NCBI GenBank assembly: GCA_027483945.1
Contig: JAIXTM010000017.1
Location: 62,001-126,000, forward strand
DNA: 64,000 nt
Origin: Hyphomicrobiales bacterium
GTDB lineage: Bacteria > Pseudomonadota > Alphaproteobacteria > Rhizobiales > Beijerinckiaceae
Reading direction: 5' to 3'
Within the stretch, counting starts at the first letter, position 1. Each line of letters starts with the position of its first letter. The position numbers and the translations under genes were made by a program. Positions 26,633 through 34,150 of the stretch are shown in pieces. The notes under the pieces are model-generated. The model ran no database searches. It was given only the letters and a program-made list of their open reading frames with translations, and had not been told where the DNA came from.

Positions 26633-29422
26633 ATGCGTGATCTGACGTCCGAGTTGGCGACCCTGGCGCACGACACCGCGCTCGCCCCGTTCCTGCGGGC
26701 GGGCGTGGCCGTGATCCTGTGGTCGCAGGACGGCGGGCGCGTTCTCTGGGCGTCGGAGGCGGCAGGACCCGTCATCGCCGCCGTCGCCCCCGGCCAGGTC
26801 CTGGCAGAGGACACGCCGCTGCGCCGCAGGCTCAAGGCCCTCGCCGAGGACCTGGCGCCGCGCCGCGGCATCCGGCTGGAGCGCCTGCGCTTCGGCCGCG
26901 ATCTGGAGCAGACGATCACCTGCGCCTGCCAGACCATCGTCCTGCCGGAGGACGGCAGCGCCGCGCTGCTCACCGCCGTCGTCGGCCGCCTGCCGGAGAA
27001 GCTCGCCGACGAGGCACCATACCTGGTGGACGATGCGCCGGTCTCCGTCGCCGCGCCGGAGCCTGTCGCCGACGCCGATCCCGCCGAAGCCTATCGCGGC
27101 GCCGACGCCGATGCCGCGGGCGAGCCTGTTGCCGACGAGGACGTCGCCAAGGCGCCCGCCGACCTGGCCGCCGATACGGCCCGTGCCGCCCTTGCGGACC
27201 GCGCCGCCATCCGGCCGCGCTGGCGCTTCACCTGGGCATCGGACGCAGACGGCACGCTGACCGCGCTCTCGCCCGATCTTGCGGAGGCCCTCGGCGCCGA
27301 CGCGGCCCCGGCGCCGGGCACGGCGCTCGCCGGGCTTCCCGGCATCTATGCCGACGGGCCGGATCTGGCGGACGCATTCGCCTCCGGCCGGACCTTCACC
27401 CTGCGCGATCTGCGCTGGCGTACCGAAGGTGGGCTCGCCGCCCGCGCCGACCTGTCGGCCGTGGCCGGGCGCGATGCTGCCGGGGCTTTTTCGGGCTATC
27501 GCGGTTTCGGCGTCGTCCACCTGACCGATCTTGCTGTCTGGGAGCCGGCCGCCCCCGCTCCGGCCGAGCCGGTTGCCGCTCAAACCGCGATGCCGGAGGC
27601 CGTTCACGACAGTCCGCCGCCCCCGCCGCCCGGACCGGACGAGGAGGACCTCGGTCATTCGCACGAGGTCGACCCGGTCGATGCGGCGCAGCAGCCCGCC
27701 CCGCCGTCCGGTCCGCCGGAACTCGCGCCCGCCGCCCATCCGCTCGCGGCGGTCACGGCGCGGCTGCGTGAATTTGCCGGCCCGCCGGGCGAGGCCCGCG
27801 TCACCGCTGGCTGGCTCGACCCGGCCGCCCAGGCGGAGGCCGAGCGGGAGCGCGCCGCCCGCCGCGCGCTGCCGCCGGAGAACGAGCGCGACGTGGAGGC
27901 CTGGGCCACCGATGCCATCGCCCGCTTCGGCGAGACGATGTCGTCCGGCGACCGGCTCGTCGCCGAACTGCGCGAACACCTGCGCCGTGAGGGCGTCGAG
28001 ACGTCCACCGAGATCCCCGAGCCGCCGGCCGGCTCCGCGCCTCAGCCCCGAGCCGAACCAGCCCGCCCGCGCGAGGTGCTAAGCGCCGCCGACCGCCAGA
28101 CGCTGCGCGATATCGCCCGGGCTCTTGGCGCCCGCGAGCTGGAGACCTTCGATCCGCCGGCGCCGATGCCCGAGGTCAGACCGCTTCCGGCCCGTGGGCC
28201 ATCGCCCGCTGAGGAGCCGCCAGCGCCGCCGCCTGCCGCGCCTGTCCCGGTGGCCGCCGCCGCCGATCCCGACCGCACGGCCCTGGCCCTGCGCCTGGCG
28301 GCCCGCGAGGCCGAGCTCGCCGAGATGGCCTCGATCCTGGACACCGCGACCGACGGCGTCGTCGTGGTGGACGAGCGCGGCCGCGTGCTCATGCTCAACC
28401 GCTCCGCCGAGGCCCTGTTCGGCTACGACCAGAAGGAGGTGGCCGGCGAGCCATTCACGCTCCTCATCGCCACCGAGAGCCATCCGCTCGCGCTGGACTA
28501 TCTGGAAGGCCTGAAGTCCAACGGCGTCGCCTCGATCATGAATGACGGGCGCGAGGTGCTCGGCCGCGTGCGCCAGGGCGGGCGCATTCCGCTCTTCATG
28601 ACAATGGGCCGCATTGCCGACGGGCCGGAGCGCAAGTTCTGCGCCGTGCTGCGCGACATGACCGCCTGGAAGAAGGCGGAGGGCGAACTCGTCGAGGCGC
28701 GCCGCGCCGCCGAGAAGGCCAACGCCCACAAGTCGGACTTCCTGGCCACGATCAGCCACGAGATCAGGACGCCGCTCAACGCGATCATCGGCTTTGCCGA
28801 GATGATGCTGGAGGAGCGGTTCGGCCCGGTCGGGAACGCCCGCTACAAGGACTACCTGCGCGACATCCATTCCTCCGGCGGCCATGTCATCAGCCTGGTC
28901 AACGACCTCCTGGACCTCGCCAAGATCGAGGCCGGCCGGATGGAGCTCGAATTCCAGTCGGTCGACGTCAACGACATCGTGCGTTCCTGCGTCTCGCTGC
29001 TGCAGGGCCAGGCCAATCGCGGCCGCGTCGTGCTGCGCACCTCGCTCCAGGCCAGTCTGCCCCCGGTCGTCGCCGACGAGCGCTCGCTCCGCCAGATCGC
29101 GCTCAACATTCTGTCCAACGCGGTGAAGTTCACCGATTCCGGGGGGCAGGTGATCGTCTCGACCGCCATCACCGACCGGGGCGAGCTCGCCCTGCGGGTG
29201 CGCGATACCGGCATCGGCATGACCGAGCAGGACGTGAAGGCGGCGCTCGAACCCTTCCGCCAGGTCTCTACCTCCCGCCGCTCCGGCGGAACGGGCCTCG
29301 GCCTGCCGCTGACCCGCGCTCTGGTGGAAGCCAATCGCGGCGCCTTCGCCATCACCAGCCGCAAGGGCGAGGGCACGCTGGTGGAAATCCTCTTCCCGCC
29401 GACGCGCGTGCTCGCGAACTAG
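26633..29422 (+). CDS. PAS-domain sensor histidine kinase, PdhS-like
   Basis: 929 residues and no membrane segments. Residues 1 to about 550 are Ala/Pro/Asp-rich and low complexity, with short globular-looking pieces at the start; a PAS domain spans about 565-680 (ILDTATDGVVVVDERGRVLM); then HisKA with FLATISHEIRTPLNA (phospho-acceptor His709) and an HATPase with N box NILSNAVKF, G1 DTGIGM and G2 GGTGLGL. Cytoplasmic kinases of this architecture include Brucella PdhS, a polar DivK-pathway kinase of the cell cycle. No response regulator is adjacent, consistent with that role. Confidence 0.82.
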   Translation: MRDLTSELATLAHDTALAPFLRAGVAVILWSQDGGRVLWASEAAGPVIAAVAPGQVLAEDTPLRRRLKALAEDLAPRRGIRLERLRFGRDLEQTITCACQTIVLPEDGSAALLTAVVGRLPEKLADEAPYLVDDAPVSVAAPEPVADADPAEAYRGADADAAGEPVADEDVAKAPADLAADTARAALADRAAIRPRWRFTWASDADGTLTALSPDLAEALGADAAPAPGTALAGLPGIYADGPDLADAFASGRTFTLRDLRWRTEGGLAARADLSAVAGRDAAGAFSGYRGFGVVHLTDLAVWEPAAPAPAEPVAAQTAMPEAVHDSPPPPPPGPDEEDLGHSHEVDPVDAAQQPAPPSGPPELAPAAHPLAAVTARLREFAGPPGEARVTAGWLDPAAQAEAERERAARRALPPENERDVEAWATDAIARFGETMSSGDRLVAELREHLRREGVETSTEIPEPPAGSAPQPRAEPARPREVLSAADRQTLRDIARALGARELETFDPPAPMPEVRPLPARGPSPAEEPPAPPPAAPVPVAAAADPDRTALALRLAAREAELAEMASILDTATDGVVVVDERGRVLMLNRSAEALFGYDQKEVAGEPFTLLIATESHPLALDYLEGLKSNGVASIMNDGREVLGRVRQGGRIPLFMTMGRIADGPERKFCAVLRDMTAWKKAEGELVEARRAAEKANAHKSDFLATISHEIRTPLNAIIGFAEMMLEERFGPVGNARYKDYLRDIHSSGGHVISLVNDLLDLAKIEAGRMELEFQSVDVNDIVRSCVSLLQGQANRGRVVLRTSLQASLPPVVADERSLRQIALNILSNAVKFTDSGGQVIVSTAITDRGELALRVRDTGIGMTEQDVKAALEPFRQVSTSRRSGGTGLGLPLTRALVEANRGAFAITSRKGEGTLVEILFPPTRVLAN

Positions 29423-29432
29423 GGCCCCTTCA

Positions 29433-29840
29433 ATGCTCCGTGCCGCTCTCGCCGTACCCTTGGTTGCGTCGCTCGGCATATCGGCATCAGCACAGACGGC
29501 GCCTGGAACCGACCCGAACGACTGGCGCCAGAACAAGTTCTGCGACGTGCTGTTCGTCCCGCAGCGGGACAGACTGATCGTGAACGCGAAGCTGCCCAAT
29601 CCGCGCACGGTCGAGGACCTGCGCAAGGAGTTCGCGCCCCGGACCATTACACGCGATCGACCGATGACCGACCGCAAGTCCGTCCAGCGGCTGACCTACA
29701 GTTTCAAGGAATGCGAACAGGCCGGCCATGTCTTCTTCGTGGGTTCGGTCCGGGGGACCGAGGACACGCGCTACCATACGGGTGAGACCTTCAGGAACAC
29801 GCCCGTCGGCTCCAACACCGTCTACGACCTGACGCCCTGA
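29433..29840 (+). CDS. Small exported protein of unknown function
   Basis: 135 residues. Signal peptide MLRAALAVPLVASLGISASA, mature part with two cysteines (KFCDVLF and KECEQAGH) likely disulfide-bonded and a Lys/Arg/Asp-rich middle. Starts 10 nt after the kinase stop on the same strand, so probably cotranscribed. No family recognised. Confidence 0.6.
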   Translation: MLRAALAVPLVASLGISASAQTAPGTDPNDWRQNKFCDVLFVPQRDRLIVNAKLPNPRTVEDLRKEFAPRTITRDRPMTDRKSVQRLTYSFKECEQAGHVFFVGSVRGTEDTRYHTGETFRNTPVGSNTVYDLTP

Positions 29841-29954
29841 CGCGCTCACCCGACCTCCGGCGCGCGGCGGGGTTGCCCGCGGCGCAATTGCCCCCCCGCG
29901 CCCGAGCCTGCTAAACCACCGGCCAAGGAAACAACCCGCTCCAGGGAGCCGACT

Positions 29955-31796
29955 ATGCCCGCCTATCGTTCCCGCACCACCACCCATGGCCGCAACATGG
30001 CGGGTGCGCGCGGCCTGTGGCGCGCCACCGGCATGAAGGACAGCGATTTCGGCAAGCCGATCATCGCGGTCGTGAACTCCTTCACGCAGTTCGTGCCCGG
30101 CCACGTCCACCTGAAGGATCTCGGGCAACTCGTCGCCCGGGAGATCGAGGCGGCCGGCGGCGTCGCCAAGGAGTTCAACACGATCGCGGTCGATGACGGC
30201 ATCGCCATGGGCCATGACGGCATGCTCTACAGCCTGCCCTCCCGCGAGGTGATCGCCGACAGCGTCGAATACATGGTCAACGCGCACTGCGCCGACGCCA
30301 TGGTCTGCATCTCCAACTGCGACAAGATCACCCCCGGCATGCTCATGGCCGCGATGCGGCTCAACATCCCGGCGGTCTTCGTCTCCGGCGGCCCGATGGA
30401 GGCCGGCAAGTATGTCGCCGAGGGCGTGACCAAGAAGCTCGACCTCGTGGACGCCATGGTCGCCGCCGCCGACGACAAGGTGTCGGACGAGCAGGTCAAG
30501 GTCATCGAGCGCTCCGCCTGCCCGACCTGCGGCTCGTGCTCGGGCATGTTCACGGCCAATTCCATGAACTGCCTCACCGAGGCGCTCGGCCTCTCGCTGC
30601 CGGGCAACGGCTCGGTGCTTGCGACCCATGCCGACCGCCGCCGCCTCTTCGTCGAGGCCGGTCACCTCGTGGTCGACCTCGCCCGCCGGTACTACGAGCA
30701 GGACGACGAGACCGTGCTGCCGCGCTCCATCGCCAGCTTCAGGGCGTTCGAGAACGCGATGACGCTCGACATCGCCATGGGCGGCTCGACCAATACGGTC
30801 CTGCACCTGCTGGCGGCCGCCTATGAAGGCGGCGTGAACTTCACGATGGACGATATCGACCGGCTGTCGCGCAAGGTGCCTTGCGTCTGCAAGGTCGCCC
30901 CGTCCATCTCGACCGTCCACATGGAGGACGTCCACCGCGCCGGCGGCGTCATGGGCATTCTGGGCGAACTGGAACGCGGCGGGCTGATCCACACCGACCT
31001 TCCCATGGTCCATGCACCCACCGTGAAGGACGCTCTCGAGCGCTGGGACATCTGCCGGACGCAGTCGGAGAGCGTGCACCGCTTCTATTCGGCGGCGCCG
31101 GGCGGCGTACCCACCCAGACAGCCTTCAGCCAGGACCGGCGCTACGACAGCGTCGATATCGACCGGGAGAAGGGCGTCATCCGCTCCGTCGAGCACGCCT
31201 TCTCCAAGGATGGCGGCCTCGCCGTCCTGTCCGGCAACATCGCGGTCGACGGCTGCATCGTGAAGACGGCGGGCGTCGATGCCTCGATCCTGGTCTTCGA
31301 GGGACCGGCGCGCATCTTCGAGAGCCAGGACAGCGCCGTCGAGGCGATCCTGTCCAACCGGATCAAGGCCGGCGACGTGGTGGTGATCCGCTACGAGGGT
31401 CCGCGCGGCGGCCCCGGCATGCAGGAAATGCTCTATCCGACGAGCTACCTGAAGTCGAAGGGCCTCGGGAAGGCCTGTGCGCTCCTCACCGACGGACGTT
31501 TCTCGGGGGGCACGTCAGGCCTCTCGATCGGCCACGTCTCGCCGGAAGCGGCCGAGGGCGGCCTCATCGCGCTGGCGCAGGAGGGCGATCTCATCAAGAT
31601 CGACATCCCCAGCCGCACGATCGAACTCGCCGTGCCCGAAGCGGAACTTGCGCGCCGCCGCGCCGCGATGGAAGCCAGGGGCGCCGACGCGTGGAAGCCC
31701 GCCGCGCCGCGCAAGCGCAAGGTCACCACGGCGCTGCGCGCCTACGCCGCCATGACGACCAGCGCTTCCAAGGGCGCGGTCCGGGTGGTGCCGTAG
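29955..31796 (+). CDS. ilvD: Dihydroxy-acid dehydratase
   Basis: 613 residues, close to the E. coli enzyme in length and sequence. Dehydrates 2,3-dihydroxy acids in valine and isoleucine synthesis. Iron-sulfur ligands in [10 protein letters not shown] (Cys122) and PTCGSCSG (Cys192 or Cys195). The first position that binds iron in [2Fe-2S] types is Gly here (FVPGHVHL), as in the oxygen-labile [4Fe-4S] type of E. coli. The gene has its own promoter region. With cimA at 56105 it would serve isoleucine synthesis via citramalate. Confidence 0.95.
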   Translation: MPAYRSRTTTHGRNMAGARGLWRATGMKDSDFGKPIIAVVNSFTQFVPGHVHLKDLGQLVAREIEAAGGVAKEFNTIAVDDGIAMGHDGMLYSLPSREVIADSVEYMVNAHCADAMVCISNCDKITPGMLMAAMRLNIPAVFVSGGPMEAGKYVAEGVTKKLDLVDAMVAAADDKVSDEQVKVIERSACPTCGSCSGMFTANSMNCLTEALGLSLPGNGSVLATHADRRRLFVEAGHLVVDLARRYYEQDDETVLPRSIASFRAFENAMTLDIAMGGSTNTVLHLLAAAYEGGVNFTMDDIDRLSRKVPCVCKVAPSISTVHMEDVHRAGGVMGILGELERGGLIHTDLPMVHAPTVKDALERWDICRTQSESVHRFYSAAPGGVPTQTAFSQDRRYDSVDIDREKGVIRSVEHAFSKDGGLAVLSGNIAVDGCIVKTAGVDASILVFEGPARIFESQDSAVEAILSNRIKAGDVVVIRYEGPRGGPGMQEMLYPTSYLKSKGLGKACALLTDGRFSGGTSGLSIGHVSPEAAEGGLIALAQEGDLIKIDIPSRTIELAVPEAELARRRAAMEARGADAWKPAAPRKRKVTTALRAYAAMTTSASKGAVRVVP

Positions 31797-31813
31797 GGGG
31801 GGCCTAGCGTGAC

Positions 31814-31862
31814 GCCTCGTCCTTCGAGGCCGCCGCTTCGCGGCGTCACCTCAGGATGAGGC
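31814..31862. repeat. Dispersed palindrome, copy 1 (forward)
   Basis: Pattern CCTCGTCCTTCGAG, then CGCCGC-TTC-GCGGCG stem, then CCTCAGGATGAGG. The outer arms are the recurring rhizobial-type intergenic element. Confidence 0.65.
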
Positions 31863-31890
31863 TTCCGTCGGCAGGGTGCCCTCTCCAACG

Positions 31891-31934
31891 GGCCTCATAC
31901 TGCGGCGCTCGGCAAAGCCGAGCCTCGAAGCACG
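31891..31934. repeat. Dispersed palindrome, copy 2 (inverted, degenerate)
   Basis: Same element in opposite orientation: GGCCTCATACTG, stem CTCGGC-AAA-GCCGAG (31908-31922), then CCTCGAAGCACG. The core stem differs from copy 1 in sequence but is base-paired, i.e. compensatory change. Confidence 0.6.
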
Positions 31935-31984
31935 TAGAACGGTCGTCCCAGCCGCCGACCCCTCCTCAAAAAGGGGAGTAGCGC

Positions 31985-32018
31985 GCAGCGCCGGGTGGGC
32001 CCACCCGTCCGGCGCTGC
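31985..32018. repeat. Inverted repeat
   Basis: GCAGCGCCGG/CCGGCGCTGC outer arms and GGTGGG/CCCACC inner arms, interrupted by a 4-nt bulge. Confidence 0.5.
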
Positions 32019-32029
32019 CGCGCCGGCCA

Positions 32030-32049
32030 CCCTCCCTTGTCAGGGAGGG
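32030..32049. repeat. Hairpin repeat
   Basis: CCCTCCCT-TGTC-AGGGAGGG, 8 perfect pairs. Confidence 0.55.
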
Positions 32050-32106
32050 ATCACAGCGCGGCCGTCCCACCGAAGGCCACGGACGATCGGACAAGCTCGA
32101 CGGGCC

Positions 32107-32129
32107 CTCTCCCCCCTTGTGGGGGAGAG
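32107..32129. repeat. Hairpin repeat (CTTGTGGGG type)
   Basis: CTCTCCCCC-CTTGT-GGGGGAGAG, 9 perfect pairs, continuing into TTGGAGAGAGGGG. This is the well-known CCCTCTCCC-CTTGTGGGGAGAG element of rhizobial intergenic regions. Confidence 0.6.
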
Positions 32130-32228
32130 TTGGAGAGAGGGGTACGGCCTGACTGGGCTCAAGGACAGCCGGATGCGCTCACCGCCAGCCCCTCACTCTC
32201 GCCACAAGAGGGAGGGAACCGCGCAGCC

Positions 32229-32714
32229 TCACTCCCCGCCCTTCACCCCGCCGATATGGCGCTGGCTGTAGAGCTGCACGCCGACCGTCTTGATCAGGTG
32301 CTGCTGGGTCTCGAGGAAGTCGATATGGCCTTCCTCGTCCGTCATCAGCTCCTCGAACAGGTCTTTGGACGGATAATCGCCGATCTCGCGGCAATAGGTG
32401 GCGGCCTCCTGGTAGAGCTTGCGCGCGCCGTACTCGGCCTCCAGATCCGCCGCGATGATCTCCTCGACGGTCTGGCCGATCTTCAGCGGGTCCAGAAGCT
32501 GCAGATTGGGATGGCCTTCCAGGAAGATGATGCGCTTCACGAACTTGTCCGCGTGCTGCATCTCCTCAATGGATTCCTCGCGCCACACCTTGGCAAGCTC
32601 CAGGAAGCCCCAATCCTCCAGGAGCCGGTAATGCAGCCAGTACTGGCTGACCGCCGTCAGCTCCGACCGCAGGCCGCGGTTGAGGAATTCGATGACCTTC
32701 GCGTCGCCCTTCAT
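32229..32714 (-). CDS. bfr: Bacterioferritin
   Basis: 161 residues, full length. Haem-containing 24-mer ferritin that stores iron. All six ferroxidase ligands known from E. coli Bfr are at equivalent positions: Glu18, Glu51, His54, Glu94, Glu127 and His130, and the haem-ligating Met52 is present (EEMQHAD). The Shine-Dalgarno is GGAGA. Its promoter region carries an Irr-type box. The ferredoxin gene bfd lies directly upstream on the same strand. Confidence 0.96.
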   Translation of the reverse strand: MKGDAKVIEFLNRGLRSELTAVSQYWLHYRLLEDWGFLELAKVWREESIEEMQHADKFVKRIIFLEGHPNLQLLDPLKIGQTVEEIIAADLEAEYGARKLYQEAATYCREIGDYPSKDLFEELMTDEEGHIDFLETQQHLIKTVGVQLYSQRHIGGVKGGE

Positions 32715-32732
32715 GATCGTCTCCGGCTCAAG

Positions 32733-32749
32733 TTTAGAATGATTATAAA
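32733..32749. promoter_or_regulatory. Iron control element (Irr box) of bfr
   Basis: TTTAGAA-TGA-TTATAAA, one mismatch from the ideal dyad TTTAGAA-N3-TTCTAAA bound by Irr in Hyphomicrobiales. It lies 19 bp upstream of the bfr ATG, where binding would block transcription in low iron. Confidence 0.8.
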
Positions 32750-32798
32750 CTGAGCCGCTGCGTTGGCAAGGGCGGACGATGACCCGTGTTGGCTCTGC

Positions 32799-33056
32799 CT
32801 ATTCCGCCGCGAGCAGCATCGGCACGGGCCGCGCCAGTTCCTCCGCCGTCTCGCACGCGCCGCCGCAACACGTGCCGCGGGCGGCGCGCGCCTCGTCCAA
32901 GACCTGGCGCACGGTGCGCAGGCAGCGCCCGCAATCGGGGCGCTGTCCGAGGCAGCGATAGGCCTGGGCGGCCGTCCTCGGCCGGTCCGGGCGCTCGGTG
33001 TCGAGCGTCGCGCGGAACGCGGCATCGGACAAGGCCCGGCAGGAACAGACGATCAT
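32799..33056 (-). CDS. bfd: Bacterioferritin-associated ferredoxin
   Basis: 85 residues from ATG 33056. Begins MIVCSCRALSD, with the [2Fe-2S] ligand pattern C-x-C (Cys4, Cys6) and a later C-x2-C (Cys42, Cys45). The spacing between pairs is 35 residues, four more than in E. coli Bfd, and there are extra cysteines at 35 and in a C-terminal GTCCGGACE segment. Bfd reduces the ferric core to release iron from bacterioferritin. ATG 33083 upstream is possible but would cross the structured leader. Confidence 0.9.
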   Translation of the reverse strand: MIVCSCRALSDAAFRATLDTERPDRPRTAAQAYRCLGQRPDCGRCLRTVRQVLDEARAARGTCCGGACETAEELARPVPMLLAAE

Positions 33057-33130
33057 GGGCTCTTCGCGACTGGCTGCCCGCACTTTGGAACTGTTAAAAA
33101 GTGCTAGGCTTTTCAGTCACTTAAGAGCCC
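33057..33130 (-). promoter_or_regulatory. Multi-stem structured leader ending at the bfd start codon
   Basis: Read as minus-strand RNA, four nested stems stack in one long hairpin: GGGCUCUU/AAGAGCCC (33123-33130 with 33057-33064), GACUG/CAGUC (33114-33118 with 33068-33072), GCCU/GGGC (33106-33109 with 33076-33079, one G-U) and GCACUUU/AAAGUGC (33098-33104 with 33080-33086), 24 pairs with small internal loops and an 11-nt apical loop. The last stem ends at the base before AUG and contains the only SD-like bases (GAAGAG). No poly-U, so not a terminator. Confidence 0.65.
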
Positions 33131-33202
33131 GTAATGCCGTCTCCCGTCAAGCCGCGGCGGCCTGCGCGCTTCGTCGCACCTCGTCAATCGGCTCCGTCAT
33201 GC

Positions 33203-33400
33203 TCAAGGCCGGGGCGTCTTGCGGTCGGCCGGGCTATCGGGCGGCGTCGACGTCTCGCGCTTGTCCTTGGGCGCGCGCGTGACCGAGGGCGGGTCGCTGG
33301 CGGGAAACGTGTCCTCGATTGACTCGTCGAGAAGCTTTTCCTCGGCCTTGCGCTCGTTCTTGGCGTCCGGCGCGGTGCCGGCATCGTGACGGCCTGTCAT
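33203..33400 (-). CDS. Small acidic/charged protein with DESIEDTFPASDPP motif
   Basis: 65 residues from ATG 33400 (ATG 33424 also possible). Mostly charged and probably disordered; contains EKLLDESIEDTFPASDPPSV, a motif I know from short uncharacterised proteins in Hyphomicrobiales and other proteobacteria, which supports it as a real gene. Function unknown. Confidence 0.6.
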   Translation of the reverse strand: MTGRHDAGTAPDAKNERKAEEKLLDESIEDTFPASDPPSVTRAPKDKRETSTPPDSPADRKTPRP

Positions 33401-33478
33401 GCGCAGCCCTCCATCTGGGTCCATTCCGGAAGGGAACGGCGGGCCGGCACGGCGGGTTCCCGCCTCGCTTGTTCTTTT

Positions 33479-34150
33479 TCAGCTGCGGACGACGACGATG
33501 TGAAGCCGGCGCGGGCCATGGGCGCCGAGCAGGATGGTCTGCTCGATGTCGCCCGAGCGCGAGGGGCCCGTCACGAGGTTTACCGTGCGCGGCATGACGG
33601 CCTTGCCATGGGCGAAGCGCAGGCGCCGCCACAGGTCCTCGTAATCGCCCGACAGGTCGCTCTCGCGCACGATGACGACATGGTTGTCCGGCAGGAAATT
33701 GAGCGTCGTCGGATTGTCCGCGCCGGAGGTCAGCGCCAGCGTCCCGGTCTCCGCGACGCCGCCCACGGCATGGGACAGGCCGTTGAGATCGCGCCCGTCG
33801 CTCGGGCCGGTGGCGAGATCGAGTGTCGTTTCGCCCCACGGCATGGCCTTCAGGCGCGGATCATCCCCCATCCGCAGCGTCGCCGGCAGGTTGTGCTGGC
33901 GCAGATAGCCGGCGACGGCGGCAGGGACCTGCGCCGCCGACGCGACCTCGTCCACGCTCGCCTGCGCGTATTCCGCCATCCGGCGGAACAAGGCGAGCCG
34001 CTCCTCGCCGGCCACCTGGCCGCGCTGCGGGACGACGCCCCTTGGCGCGCGCTCGAGCCGGTCGTCCACCGCCATGACGCGGGTCTGTTCGGTGCCGGTC
34101 GCGCCGATGGAGCGACGGATGGCGGCAAGCACGTCTGCGCGGGCGTTCAT
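33479..34150 (-). CDS. lutC: Lactate utilisation protein C (LutC/YkgG)
   Basis: 223 residues from ATG 34150, which overlaps the lutB stop by 4 nt. LutC domain: GVAETGTLALTSGADNPTTLNFLPDNH-type segment (GVAETGTL, then FLPDNHVVIV) and VTGPSRSGDIEQTILLGAHGP near the C terminus, the two best conserved blocks. Part of the LutABC L-lactate oxidation complex. Confidence 0.92.
   Translation of the reverse strand: MNARADVLAAIRRSIGATGTEQTRVMAVDDRLERAPRGVVPQRGQVAGEERLALFRRMAEYAQASVDEVASAAQVPAAVAGYLRQHNLPATLRMGDDPRLKAMPWGETTLDLATGPSDGRDLNGLSHAVGGVAETGTLALTSGADNPTTLNFLPDNHVVIVRESDLSGDYEDLWRRLRFAHGKAVMPRTVNLVTGPSRSGDIEQTILLGAHGPRRLHIVVVRS

Larger units (their letters stand above)
31797..32228. other. Gene-free palindrome-rich repeat island
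   Basis: 432 bp between ilvD and bfr with no credible gene. It holds at least five inverted repeats of the kinds scattered between genes in Hyphomicrobiales chromosomes; each is listed separately. Short open frames here run through repeats and look artefactual. Confidence 0.7.

Noticed and set aside
31797-32228. CRISPR array or small transposon in the repeat region
   Set aside because: The repeats are short inverted repeats of different sequence, without regular spacing or spacers, and there is no transposase or terminal repeat pair.
33203-33424. The bfd leader as a terminator for the small charged protein gene
   Set aside because: No U-tract follows the hairpin and it ends directly at the bfd ATG.
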